A stretch of DNA of 64,000 bases. Source: Notospermus geniculatus. Its lineage: Eukaryota > Nemertea > Pilidiophora > Heteronemertea > Lineidae. A program made the position numbers and the translations under genes. Each line of letters begins with the position of its first letter. Within the stretch, counting starts at the first letter, position 1. The stretch spans positions 275,862 to 339,861 of the forward strand of contig NMRB01000112.1 of NCBI GenBank assembly GCA_002633025.1, read 5' to 3'. The notes beneath the pieces were generated by a model. The model did no database searches and was not told the DNA's origin. It saw only the letters and a program-made list of their open reading frames with translations. Below are positions 1-10,500 of the stretch, one piece after another.

Positions 1-625
1 CCCCACCCCCACCCCCACCCCTGGGGATCCCCAGACAGACCCCCCACCATGCCCACTCAGCCTGCTGATAATAAATCCCGGCCCTGTGTTAGTGTCATGA
101 GTGTGTAAATGTTTGTCATGGTGGCCCGTGCCGGCCGTGTACCAGTGCGTGAAAGTGTGACATTACCATTAATAGATTGACGGAATAAGGTGCGACTTGA
201 AAATGAGCGACCTCCCAGTGTGTTCCAAACTAACAATGGGAGTCACATAGAAAAATGGCCACACTGGAAAACATTACACCGGCGGCTATACCAAATGAAT
301 TTAACTTTAGCCTAACACCAGGCAGCAGCAGAGGCCGACATGCCGTAACTAGGTTAGGTAAGCTATGACCATGGGCCATAACGTAGACCCAGTGTCATTC
401 ACAATCAGGCTTTCCTTTGCCAGCCTAAGGTAGACTATTCATCCTGGTCCTACTCCTAGGGTAGGCGGCAGGCCTACATCGTGCACTCTCATGACATGCA
501 TATCATCCAACTCATTTGAATCATCATCATGATAAGTATCCTGTGTCGTACCCTCATTTGGCCTGATAAGTAAAATAGTTAAAGTTTCTGGTTTCTCCAG
601 GTTCGACTGAGTCAACGGATCAGGG
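1..625. other. 5' flank of POLR3H
   Basis: The window opens with a short C-rich CCCCA repeat. No coding region is supported before the start codon at 626. Positions about 120-287 look like a decayed copy of the inverted-repeat element seen at 1240-1400: both carry GACGGAATAAG, then CAGTGTGTTCC, then a GGCCACAC...ACACCGG end. The POLR3H promoter must lie here or further left, but I see no clear TATA box. Confidence 0.5.
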
Positions 626-2856
626 ATGTTTGTATTGGCAGAGATGACAGATACAGTTAGGATTCCTCCTAGACTTTTCAACATTAATCTCTATGATGGC
701 ATCGTAGAGTCTCTCAACAAGAAGTTTGCCAACAAAGTAAGTACTTGTCCTCTGAGAATGCCCTCTAGAGTGCCTTGTCCAGAATTGGTTCTGTAGAATA
801 ACCCTTGGCCATTAAAATGTCAGATGTGACGATTGTTGACATGAAATTCTGAAACTTCACTTCTATTACCGGTATACGTACTCACTTCATTTCATTTGGT
901 TACTTTTACAATCTTTGCAGGTTGTGCACAATGTTGGTCTGTGCATTGCACTTTGGGATGTGACAAAGGTTGAAGACAGCTATATATTCCCTGGTGATGG
1001 ATCATCCCATACTGTTGGTAAGGCTGTGTCACTTCGCATTCAAAAGAAAAAGAGAAAGTTTTGATTGAACAATTGTATTGTATTCCTGTATAGAAAAACT
1101 GATGTACATGTAAGTAATGGAAGTCAATTTTGTTTGGAAAGTGTGCTTAATGTGCAGGAAATGGAGTGTCGGGAGAAAAGCTGTGCAGAGTCACCCTATG
1201 TGTCACATGAAGAATGGGTCGAACTGAGGATTGAACCCGATGTAACGTTTTTCAGTGTGGCCCGTGTGACATTACAATGACGGAATAAGCCACGACTTGA
1301 CAATAAGTGACACACAGAGAAACAGTGAGTCTGTTCCCAGTGTGTTCCAAACAATGGAAGTCACACACAAAAGTGGCCACACCGAAAAACGTTACACCGG
1401 AACCTCAGTGATGATGGGCATTGACGTTCCACTGTGCCACTTTGATGATGAAATGTTGAGATGTCTTTTTCTGATTTTTCTGATTTTCTGATATGATTTT
1501 TCTGTGATGTGCCTTTCAGTTCACTTCCGCTATGTCGTGTTTCGTCCCTTCATGGAGGAAATTCTTCTGGGCAAGATAAAGAGCTGCAGCAAGGAAGGTG
1601 TTCATGGTAAGAAAACTCATTCACCCTTAATATCATGTCTGAGCAGACCATATCGTCGGTGTACTCCTATTTTGCCTGCCCCCCCCCCCCCAATTCGCCT
1701 ACATGTAGGCTTACTTCCCATTTTACCTATCAGAAAACAGTTTAGTCGATGGGAACAAGAGTACAGTGTGTTTGTGAGCATGTGATCACTTCAATCTTAT
1801 TTTCAGTTACACTCGGTTTCTTTGATGACATCCTGATAGAAGCTGATGCACTGCAGCATCCATCCAGATTGTATCCTTTGTAAAAATCACAAATCTGTTC
1901 TTCATCAGGTCGGGATGTAAGGGGGGGGGTTACCAAAAAGGAATACGAGTTTTAAAATTGGATTTTTCCATTTCATTTCATTCATTTCACAATTCTGTCC
2001 TCACTTACTTGACATCAAATTCCCTAACATTGTCTTCTTTGGTGCGCAGCATTTGGTTCCTTTTTAAAAACCCTTTGAACTGCTGAAATTTGTCAGCCAC
2101 TGCACTCTCTCTTCCTCCTACATGTACCGTAAGTTCCATTCTCATCTGTCGTGTTTCCTTCCTCTCATGCACAGTTCACCTCGGCAGTATGTAGTCTGAT
2201 ATTCTTTCTTGACTGCAGTACAGTGACGAAAATGAGCAGGTTTGGGTGTGGGAGTATGAGACTGACAATGGAAGCCATGATCTCTTCATGGATGTAGGGG
2301 AGGAAATCAGGTGAAGTATTACAAATTCTTTGAAATAGAGGGGAAATTTTTGTGAGATTTTTCTCTCGTCAGTGAATTTCGTTAAAAATTACTTGAAAAG
2401 GAGCATCTTTTCTTCTTTTGCCACCTCAACCCCACATGTAATTTTCCCTTGCACATATCTCAATACAGCAGTGAGTCATCTTTAAATTTCTTGTGATACA
2501 TGTAATTAAATCGATTGTTCTCTTCCAGGTTTCGTGTGGCAGAAGAAACATTTGTTGACACAACGCCGTCTGTACCAGAACCTGGCAGTGATAAGAAGGA
2601 AACATACGATGGTGATCTCAAAAAATCGCCGTATTCTATTGTGGTAAGTTGAAATTTGTCAGTCGAAGAGGTGTCCTTTCATAGAAAAGCCTCTGATTGA
2701 GATGTGTCCTGATTCCAGGGGTCAAGATGAATAAAAAAAGCCAATTCAGGGACAGTTTCCATCAGTCTTTGATTCACTTTTGAAACTTCTTGTTGTTTGC
2801 AGGGTTCAATAAGCGAGCCAGGACTTGGGTTACTAAGCTGGTGGAACAATTCCTGA
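626..2856 (+). CDS. POLR3H: DNA-directed RNA polymerase III subunit RPC8
   Basis: POLR3H (yeast Rpc25) pairs with RPC9 to form the stalk of RNA polymerase III and helps initiation at tRNA and 5S genes in the nucleus. Seven exons join in frame: 626-736, 921-1017, 1520-1606, 1807-1870, 2224-2310, 2529-2643 and 2803-2856, all with GT-AG introns. The product is 204 residues, the length I recall for the human protein. The N-terminus [15 protein letters not shown], the central VWVWEYET and the C-terminal [15 protein letters not shown] match the family closely. The RPB7-type N-terminal domain covers about residues 1-80 and the S1-like/RPC25 C-terminal domain the rest. The start was chosen because exon 1 begins with the family's conserved Met. 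Exon 4 ends at the GT at 1871 and exon 5 begins after the second of two AGs, which preserves the FDENEQ reading. Possible poly(A) signal AATAAA near 3193. Confidence 0.95.
1240..1400. mobile_element. Inverted-repeat MITE in POLR3H intron 2
   Basis: The ends are inverted copies: TGTAACGTTTTTCAGTGTGG at the left, and its complement, seen as CCACACCGAAAAACGTTACA, at the right. A further copy in opposite orientation lies at 55213-55388, and a decayed one near 120-287. It has no coding capacity, so it is a non-autonomous element. The superfamily is not clear. Confidence 0.75.
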
Positions 2857-4794
2857 CATCAATAACATGAACTTGTGCTACATGACTTTTCGTAAGTGCT
2901 GTCAATGAATTGGCAGCCAACTTAATACAGTATTGTGATATTGTGACACAATGGAGGAGACAGGCGATGTGTTATTCAGTCATTGTACAACTACATCAGT
3001 GAGTGACAGTGTGGAAAATGATGTGGAGAGACGGTACGTGGAAGCTTTGAAATCAGCCTTTGTATGCCTTTGCCCGTCGATATTGAAGCAAAACGTGGTG
3101 AAACAGTGTTACCTGTAAGTACTTTGGCGATATCCCGGACAATGGGCGATCCATTAAAAGCATTGATTTGATTCAAGTGCTACATAGATTCAGAATAAAA
3201 TATCTATTGCTATGATAAAGTGGTTCTGTTTTCTTTTTCTTGACACTGCTTTCTGTGTGACGCTTGGTATCAAAATATGAACAAAAATTGATGAATTGAT
3301 TAGGGTATCAAAGGACAGCTTGTGTACACATCATTTTACTGTATATGCACTTGTACAAGTACTTATTCATGTACGGTACATGGATGTTTGCCCATCGTGA
3401 TCATGCACTTGTGTTTATTTTTTGTGTGCTCCATCAATAGAGGATAAACAAGGCGGCTGTGGTTCCGGTCTGTGTTTTATTGACATTTTAATCTGGCAGG
3501 TCATGTGTTAAGCGCATATTTGCTGATCAAGAGGATTTGAAGTGCCTGGGAAAGAGATCAACTGCCGAGTTTATTTTCCAATGGAGTGTTTCAAGTTAAC
3601 AGGACACTACTTCATTAGATGTGCGCACAATTGAAACGAGAATTCATATCAACTTGTAACCCACTGCAGCAAGAACTCAAGTACCATCAAGGTTGCAGAA
3701 TGGAGAATATCAGGCCGACCTGTCTAACGAACCCTGTGGTGGTCAGGAAATGCGAACCTTTTAATGACCAGGTGTGGGAGTCAAAGGGTGAAAGACTACA
3801 GCATAATCATTATCATGTTCATGTCAATTCCATTGTATTTACTGCTGAGATCTCGCTGTCAATATCAGTGCTGTACAATTTTTGAAATGACTATAGTTGT
3901 TGCCGCTCCAACAATTATAAAATTTAAGAGAACCAAACAGTTTAAGCTACATGTAGATCATTCACAAAAGCGGTTTGACGAGTTGGAACATAAAATATAT
4001 CAGTAATTTCTGAAGGTGAGTGGAATATTAATTCTCCTTATTCAACTAGAAAATCTTTGCCATTTGGGTAGTTGTACTGTGATCAGTGTGCTTGGAGTCG
4101 TGAGGGTCTGACCAGAACTCATTGAAGTGCCAACTTTTCGGTGGCGAAACTCTGCTTTTATGAAACAGTGGACACTCTCTTCAAGGATACTCCAGTATTG
4201 TAAATTTTGAAATGGTACGATAGTCTAGTTTCTGGAAACAGTACTTTCCGATTTCTGAAACTGCAGCCTGCAACTAACCATATTTCCATTTTTTTGGCTA
4301 CTCTTTCTAGATTTATTTAACACGACGTTTCCACCAGTGTTCCCTGGTTGTTGTCAAGTGTACAACTGACGACCAGGGAACACTGGTGGAAACGTCGTGT
4401 TAAATAAATCTAGAAAGAGTAACCGAAAAATTGGATTAGTTATTTGAAAACCTTTCTAAAATGCCATTCAAGCAGTTTATTTGAAAATATTTTTTTAATG
4501 ACTGTCCTTCTGCAAGGCCAAGTTTCCATATTCTTAATCCTTGCCATATGGACACCTGTTGTGTTTGGTAGTAGCAAACTCCCCACCTAGCTGTGACAGT
4601 GTATCCTAAAAGGGAGGTACATGTAATTGTTGGTTACCGGTAGATCTAACTGGAAACCTCACCAACAGAAAGTAGAGATGAGGGCAAGCATTATTTCAGT
4701 GTTGTTTCCTCTCCCTAATGGGAAATCTAAGGGTGGTCCCGAACTGATTCCAGTATTCTTTCAGTCCTTTTTCCTTGGTAAAGACGTCGGAGTC
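2857..4794. other. Intergenic, POLR3H 3' side to PAN gene 1
   Basis: This holds the POLR3H 3' untranslated region and about 1.5 kb without a convincing gene. Open frames near 3619-4006 overlap each other and show no family signature. The one structured feature is the palindrome listed at 4287-4433. Confidence 0.5.
4287..4433. repeat. Long palindromic element
   Basis: Two arms of about 70 bp are almost exact reverse complements around a centre near 4360. The arms contain ATTTATTTAACACGACG, then TTTCCACCAGTGTTCCCTGG, and their inverted forms. It would form a cruciform or hairpin. Most likely a MITE, with no coding content. Confidence 0.8.
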
Positions 4795-5091
4795 ATGCGA
4801 TTCCTCCTGCTGGTGATTTTCCTCGCAATTTGCTCCCTTGTGCATACTGCGGACAGGGAGGCATATTTTGATGGCACCTGTATGGATCAGGAACCGAAAG
4901 ACGGCTTCATAAAAGCATTTGATGAGGGTTCGATGCGGTGTGCAATGAAATGTCTCTTGGATGGTACCTGCAAGTCATTTACCACTGAAAATGATAACAA
5001 ATGCAAGTTGTATACCACAGCTATCAGTTCGTGTACTGCAACTGAGCTTACTGCTAAACCAGGAGTAACGACATGGTATGAAAAAACATAA
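4795..5091 (+). CDS. Small secreted PAN/apple-like protein 1
   Basis: 98 residues starting at ATG 4795. Residues 1-19 form a typical signal peptide (MRFLLLVIFLAICSLVHTA), so the protein should be secreted. The mature part of about 79 residues has six cysteines, in the order TC, RCAMKC, TCKSFT, KCKLY, SC, and ends with PGVTTWYEKT. The spacing and the CKSFT...CKLY core resemble PAN/apple domains, which bind protein or carbohydrate. The open frame extends upstream to 4627, but the signal peptide and the match to the neighbour at 5852 favour this start. A TTTCAG at 4767-4772 could be an acceptor for a 5' untranslated intron. A tandem paralogue lies 760 bp downstream. Role unknown; mucus or proboscis secretion would be only a guess. 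Confidence 0.8.
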   Translation: MRFLLLVIFLAICSLVHTADREAYFDGTCMDQEPKDGFIKAFDEGSMRCAMKCLLDGTCKSFTTENDNKCKLYTTAISSCTATELTAKPGVTTWYEKT

Positions 5092-5261
5092 AGGAAGAGA
5101 AGGATGTCAGTTGCATCTTTTGAGGACCACAAAAGAGACTCAGCCAATTTTCAATATTCTACATATGGGATATAGAGGTGCTTTGCTGTGACAAATCAAG
5201 AACATACTGTGCAATTTTAATGAACCATAGATCAACCAACTCCATTCACAAGTTTGTTTCC

Positions 5262-5375
5262 AGGGTTCATATTCATAAACATAAGTCATAAACTTAAGTC
5301 AGTGTGATACTTATCTTTTGTGTTGAACAAATGATAAGTGTCACACTTTGACTTTAAGTTTTATGAAAATAGGCC
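5262..5375. repeat. Fold-back element
   Basis: The arms TTCATAAACATAAGTCATA and its near complement around 5336-5368 (TGATAAGTGTCACACTTTGA ... TTTATGAAAAT) make a hairpin. It ends in CCAGGG at the left and GGCCCTGG at the right, and it resembles the element at 19996-20129, which shows a clean insertion boundary. Confidence 0.6.
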
Positions 5376-5851
5376 CTGGCCTCTGTTGACCTCAGTGATT
5401 GCGGCCAAGTGATTGAATGAGGTCAAGTTTTTCTGTAGATTGATCTTCAATTTTGTGTTGAGTTTTACCTGTTTGTTTGAAGACCAAGTATTACTGTTAT
5501 ATTACAGGCCTACATTAAATAAGTATTACATTAAATCAGGTAACCCTGTTCTTTCATTAATATTCTTAAAGGTCCTAGGCTCACACTCCGTCTTGAGTGA
5601 AAGCTCTATTTTACTGCTGTGCACAAAGCAGTTAAATTTATTCCAGTTAACCATCTTGCACTGATCTTGATTGGATACTTCTTTTGACCAAAGGTGGAGA
5701 GTCTTTCCAACACAATTGAACTTCCAGCTGAAGGTGAGAACATGTGGCCCATTGATCATTACATCGTTTTATTATTTTGGAAGAAATTTCAAGGCAATTC
5801 CCTAATTCTGTTTTCATTTGTTTGTTCTAAACAGTCACAGAAGACCAAGTC

Positions 5852-6145
5852 ATGCGACGTCTCCTGCTGGTGGTGGTTTTCCTCACGGTCTCCTCTCTTG
5901 GGTACTCTGAAGATAACCTAGCGGTCTTCAGATTGTGCACGGATAAAGTACCGGCAGATGGCTACATAGGCACGGTAAATGGTGACTATTTTGACTGTGC
6001 AAGGGGATGTCGCACCATGGAGTCGTGCAAGTCTTTTACATACACGAACAATGAGTGCAAGCAGTATTCGAAACTTGTCACATTGTGTGAAGGAGCTGAG
6101 TTGGTTAGTGCACCAGGAGTAGAAACATGGTACAAATCCAAATAG
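5852..6145 (+). CDS. Small secreted PAN/apple-like protein 2
   Basis: 97 residues from ATG 5852. Residues 1-19 are a signal peptide (MRRLLLVVVFLTVSSLGYS), followed by a single six-cysteine domain with the order LC, DCARGC, SCKSFT, ECKQYS, LC. The end, GVETWYKSK, parallels that of the gene at 4795-5091. Both start codons sit in the same context (AGTCATGCGA), and the spacing of all six cysteines is the same or nearly so. These are therefore tandem duplicates that have diverged in most non-structural positions. PAN_1/PAN_4-type fold is inferred from the cysteine pattern and CKSFTY core; no ligand can be named. An A-rich tract with AATAAA near 6570-6590 could be the polyadenylation site. Confidence 0.82.
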   Translation: MRRLLLVVVFLTVSSLGYSEDNLAVFRLCTDKVPADGYIGTVNGDYFDCARGCRTMESCKSFTYTNNECKQYSKLVTLCEGAELVSAPGVETWYKSK

Positions 6146-6500
6146 AAAAGAAGACAACAGATCACCTGCAACAGACTGTTTCATTTTAAGCTAAAATATC
6201 CCGTCTACCAGACTCGAAAAAGAAGTGGAACACTTGAGCAGGAATAACTTTCGACATTGATGTATTCTATCGTAAAAATTACAGAATATCAAATCAAAGG
6301 AGTTTTCAAGAATCTAAATTACCTGTATCTACGGTAAAAATAGAGTGGCATATGGAAGATTAATAATGAACAACATTCATCATGATTTTTTATATCATTG
6401 TTGAAATGGACGGAAACGATTTCAAAAGATACATTTCAAGTCACAGAAAGACCAAAAAGAGTATCACATTTTATGCAGTTGGCAAAAAGTTTCTGTAGCT

Positions 6501-6934
6501 TAGGCCACACTTTTTTTAATTGTTGGATTACGAAACTCGCAACCCCAAACACACATGTGCGGGTGGGCGGAAAAAAATAAAAATAAAAATGGCTATTTGT
6601 GTTCTTTTATTTCATGTTTCAACAAAATAGGCCTACTACAGCTCAAGATGACATTGGGGAAAATAAAAAAAATCAACAATCTTCAAATTTGGATGCCCTG
6701 AGATGCGATTTCCCAGCATCTGAGGATGTATTTTAGCACTCTGACATATGCATCTTATAAGCATTTTTTGCCGACACAACCTTTATTTTCTTTACCCTTT
6801 CTTTCGTACATGATCAGATGGAATTTATGGTCAGTGGGGGAAAAACACTCGTCAAAAACGGCCGCCGGGGTTTTTTTTCACTTTCGGGAAAATGACGGCC
6901 GGCAGATTCGTAATCCAACAAATAGAAAGTGTGG
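6501..6934. mobile_element. MITE with TTA target duplication
   Basis: The left end is GGCCACACTTTTTTTAATTG after TTA. The right end is its inverted copy AAAGTGTGGCC followed by TTA. Deeper sequence is also inverted (GTTGGATTACGAA against TTCGTAATCCAAC). A TTA duplication with GGC-starting termini is the usual form of PIF/Harbinger-type elements. The 430 bp between the ends show no transposase. Confidence 0.7.
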
Positions 6935-7412
6935 CCTTACTAGTACAAGCCAAAGTCCTGCATCAACTTGCCCTATCTATATCACATAAGAATTGGTCAG
7001 AGCTAACATCTATACATGTACATGTAATGTGAAATGGACGGACTGAAAAGTACGGTACCTATGAAATGAACACTGAATGTGGTCCTACTCCTACATGTAA
7101 CGGTATATCTGACATCAACTATACGGCCTCCTACTTTCTCTCTTTAAGTGTCTTTTTCCAGTGCAAGAAAGAACATCAGGATGCATACTATTGGTGGTAC
7201 AAACTACGAAAGATCATATATGTTGCATCTACTCTTGATTTAGTATGGATCTAGGCCCACTTCATTACATTCAATGCATGACCACTCCTAGTACAATAGG
7301 CAAATACATGGACAGGCCACAATCTCTTCTGCCTGATTGGCTGACGTACACTGTAGAACTTGTCATTCCTTGCTAGTGCTGGGTTGACTGACAGAGTAAC
7401 AAGACATTATTA

Positions 7413-7418
7413 TTTATT
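7413..7418 (-). promoter_or_regulatory. Annexin poly(A) signal
   Basis: AATAAA on the minus strand about 135 nt downstream of the annexin stop codon, in an AT-rich stretch. The position fits the 3' end of that transcript. Confidence 0.6.
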
Positions 7419-7551
7419 TGGCTTTGAAAGAGCTAAAGTTTCGACTTGTGTTATGCGAGTCCTACCTGCCCTGGGTCAGAAATGTACCGGTACCCGTCAC
7501 TGCTAGGAGGCCCCTGAAGAGTCACTCCCTTTCTTAAATCTGCAGAGAGCT

Positions 7552-10500
7552 TTAATCCTTCCCCACGAGTGCCTGAAGAAGTTTCCTATAGTCACCACTG
7601 GTGTCTTCCTTGATCCACCGCCACAGTGTTTTCTTTGTCAATTCCAGGAAACATTGCTTGATCTGCACCATGTCGATTTCCGCTCGAGAGACGACCACAC
7701 GAATGAGAGTCTTGTCATCTGTGCCGAGACCTTTCATGGCATCCCGTAAACGCTGGGCGAAGTACATTGGCCGGCAACGAATGTTACAAACTAGAAATGA
7801 CCAAAAAAGACGGGATCTTGATTACTTCAATTACAGGAGATGTTTAAAACCCAAATTATTTGTTTTTAACCTCATGAGACCCTCGTCAGGTGTAAACAGC
7901 CTGCCATTTTCCACCTCAACCAGCCTGCCAGTCTTGAAAAGTCTGCCTGATTCCACCAGTGAACTTACCAATGGCAGCCAAACCTCTCTTGAAGTCCCCA
8001 GATGTTTCACGGTCAATGGAATTCAGAATGTCACGTTGTGTGATCTGAAAACAAGGAAAAGGAACATGGATAAATTATTAAAATTCCACTTCGTTTTTTG
8101 TGAAAGTGTCAATCTCAACAACTACACCCTGAAATCAAATTCTTAAATTGAACCAAAGTTCACGTCACGTACCTTAACATATTGGTTCCAGATTTCTCTT
8201 AGTTGGTAATAATCACGAGTTGAGAAGATGCGGACAAATGTTTCTTCATCCGTACCCCATCTGTCTTCACCTAAATCCGAATAGAGAAGTATAAATGACA
8301 ATGGCTGATATTCATAAAAGCTAGCTTGTGCTTTTACTTCAAGTTTTGCAGTACATTTACTTTGGACCTCGCTATGCAAATCTTAAAAGCATTTGCTAAC
8401 TTTTATGAATACCAGCCAATGATATTTTATAGGACACTTTTCAAGGACCCAGCCCCCTGTCCCTCAAGAAACCTTTCTGGGAAATCCAAGGAACAGCTGA
8501 TTCACCTACTTGATCCTTTCAGACAAGGGACCATCTCATCTCAAACAGGAAGACATTTCTATTCAAACAACAAACAAGTAGGGCCTAGAACGGCGCTGCA
8601 TTCTGCACAAATACAAATGCAATCTTGGCAAGATTCCTTAGTGAGGCAGCTAAAACCTAAGACACTAAGTTCACCTGAAGTTTCACAATGAGTGGAATTT
8701 ATCCCGCAGATTTCTGAACAGTGAGAAATCTCTGCATCGAACTCCAATGAAGTCCCAGTCCTTCACCTGTCTACCAATACCTTCATAACAGCAAAAAATT
8801 TTACCTGCTTTGAAGAGGAGATTAGCGTCACGCTTAGCTTCTTCCAGATTTGCGAGTTTCTGGTAGTTGACATTGAAAATCCCAGTGCCTTTGCCATTGA
8901 CTACTTGTTCCTCAACAGAATTATCTAACATGTCCCCTTCAATTTCGCTGCGGTTTGCCTGGGCGGCTGCGATCAGAAGCCTCTTGAAATCACCACTGGT
9001 ATCGTCCTTTATGTCCTTCTCAAGGAGGTTACTCTTCTTTCTGTTTGGACTTGCAACTGTTCAAATTGAAAGAGGAGTGTTGTTGAATTAGAGTTGTATG
9101 TGAAAATTTTCCAAAAGAAGTACGGTAGTGAAGATTGGCAAACAATGACACTGGTCTGTGCCAAAAACATACAACAAAACTGCAGGCGTTAGCCTTTACT
9201 CACCATCAGGGTAAATGTCCTTCATTTCTTTCAACTGTGCATTGGTCCTGGTCATAAAGATCTCAATCAGTGTCTTTTCATCAGTTCCCAGCCCCTAAAA
9301 CAAGTAAGGGAAACGTTTGACAACTTTCCATGGATAATTTTATCAGAATTGCAAAAGCACATTTGAGGCTCTGACAGTATCAACATCTCTCGAGTGCTGG
9401 CAGAACTCACAGTACCCCACAAATATGTTGCTAAGTGACAACTGTCTATGGGAAGTTCCACCCCACACATACCAGTACTTACATAAATAGCCTCCTTCAC
9501 TGCCCAGGCATCATAGACAGCTGGCTTCACAAAGCAAGCCATGATGGACTCTCGGAAATCACCACTGAGTTCACTTTTGAGGTCATCGATCAGGTCCTAC
9601 AAGTACGGTAAGAAAGAATGACTTCTATACATGTACTTCAAGTAAGAGACCCTAATATAGCCTTTGTCATGTCTTTCTAATCACTGACAAGGAGAATGTC
9701 AGGATAATGAGGCAAAGGTTGGTGTCGGGGTTAGAGCTGTTACCAAGTTGGCCAAGTACTGCATCACAAATCAACACTGCTCTCAGCAAACAACCCGGGC
9801 TGGCTTGTGGATAAGGCAGGTAAACGATGACAGCAAGCTTACCCTTCCATACATTGTCTTGAACTTCTGCTTCAACTCCTGTCTTTGTTCGTTGCACCGT
9901 GTTGCAACGATGTGTATAATTGCATCCTCATCTGTCCCTAAAAAACAAAGAAAAACATGGCAACAACATCCAGTTGGGCAAGCAGAATAATAAATGATGG
10001 TACCATGATGACATTAGGACCAGGCATAAGTAAACAGGCCAGAAGTGATTTCCCACTGTGGCTGCTTATTTTCATAGCAATCTTGGGATCACAATTTCAA
10101 TTGGTTGTTTTCTCCTTGAGCACTTACGATTACAAAGTTTCACCCACCTAAGCCTTTCATAGCCTTCCTCAAGTATTCACAATCTGCTTCACTGTTCCAA
10201 CGTTTGCCTTCAAGTTCAGTAGAACGTTCGTCTTTGTAGAATTTAACAACGGGATCATTGGCTGCGTACTTCGGATAAGGCTTTACTGTGCCTTCAGTCA
10301 ACTCGAATGTCCCCGAAACCGTCTGCCTTCGTAACAGCTCTTCCACCGTCATGCGTTTGATTTCAGCCTTTAGGTCAGTACTTTCAGCAATTTCATCACT
10401 ACTGACAGCCTGTCGAAATGAAATAAACAAAAGTTTAAGATCTGAGTGTTGTATTGGGCAGGCGTAAAAAAAATCAAACACTCTGTGAAGTGAATAAGTG

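Noticed and set aside
439-684. Minus-strand open frame of 81 codons over the POLR3H first exon
   Set aside because: It is antisense to a well-supported exon and has no family signature.
3619-4006. Two overlapping plus-strand frames between POLR3H and the PAN genes
   Set aside because: Low complexity of composition, no domain, overlapping in two frames; probably chance.
7601-8146. Plus-strand frame of 181 codons
   Set aside because: Lies over annexin exons and introns on the opposite strand; the annexin reading has clear motifs.
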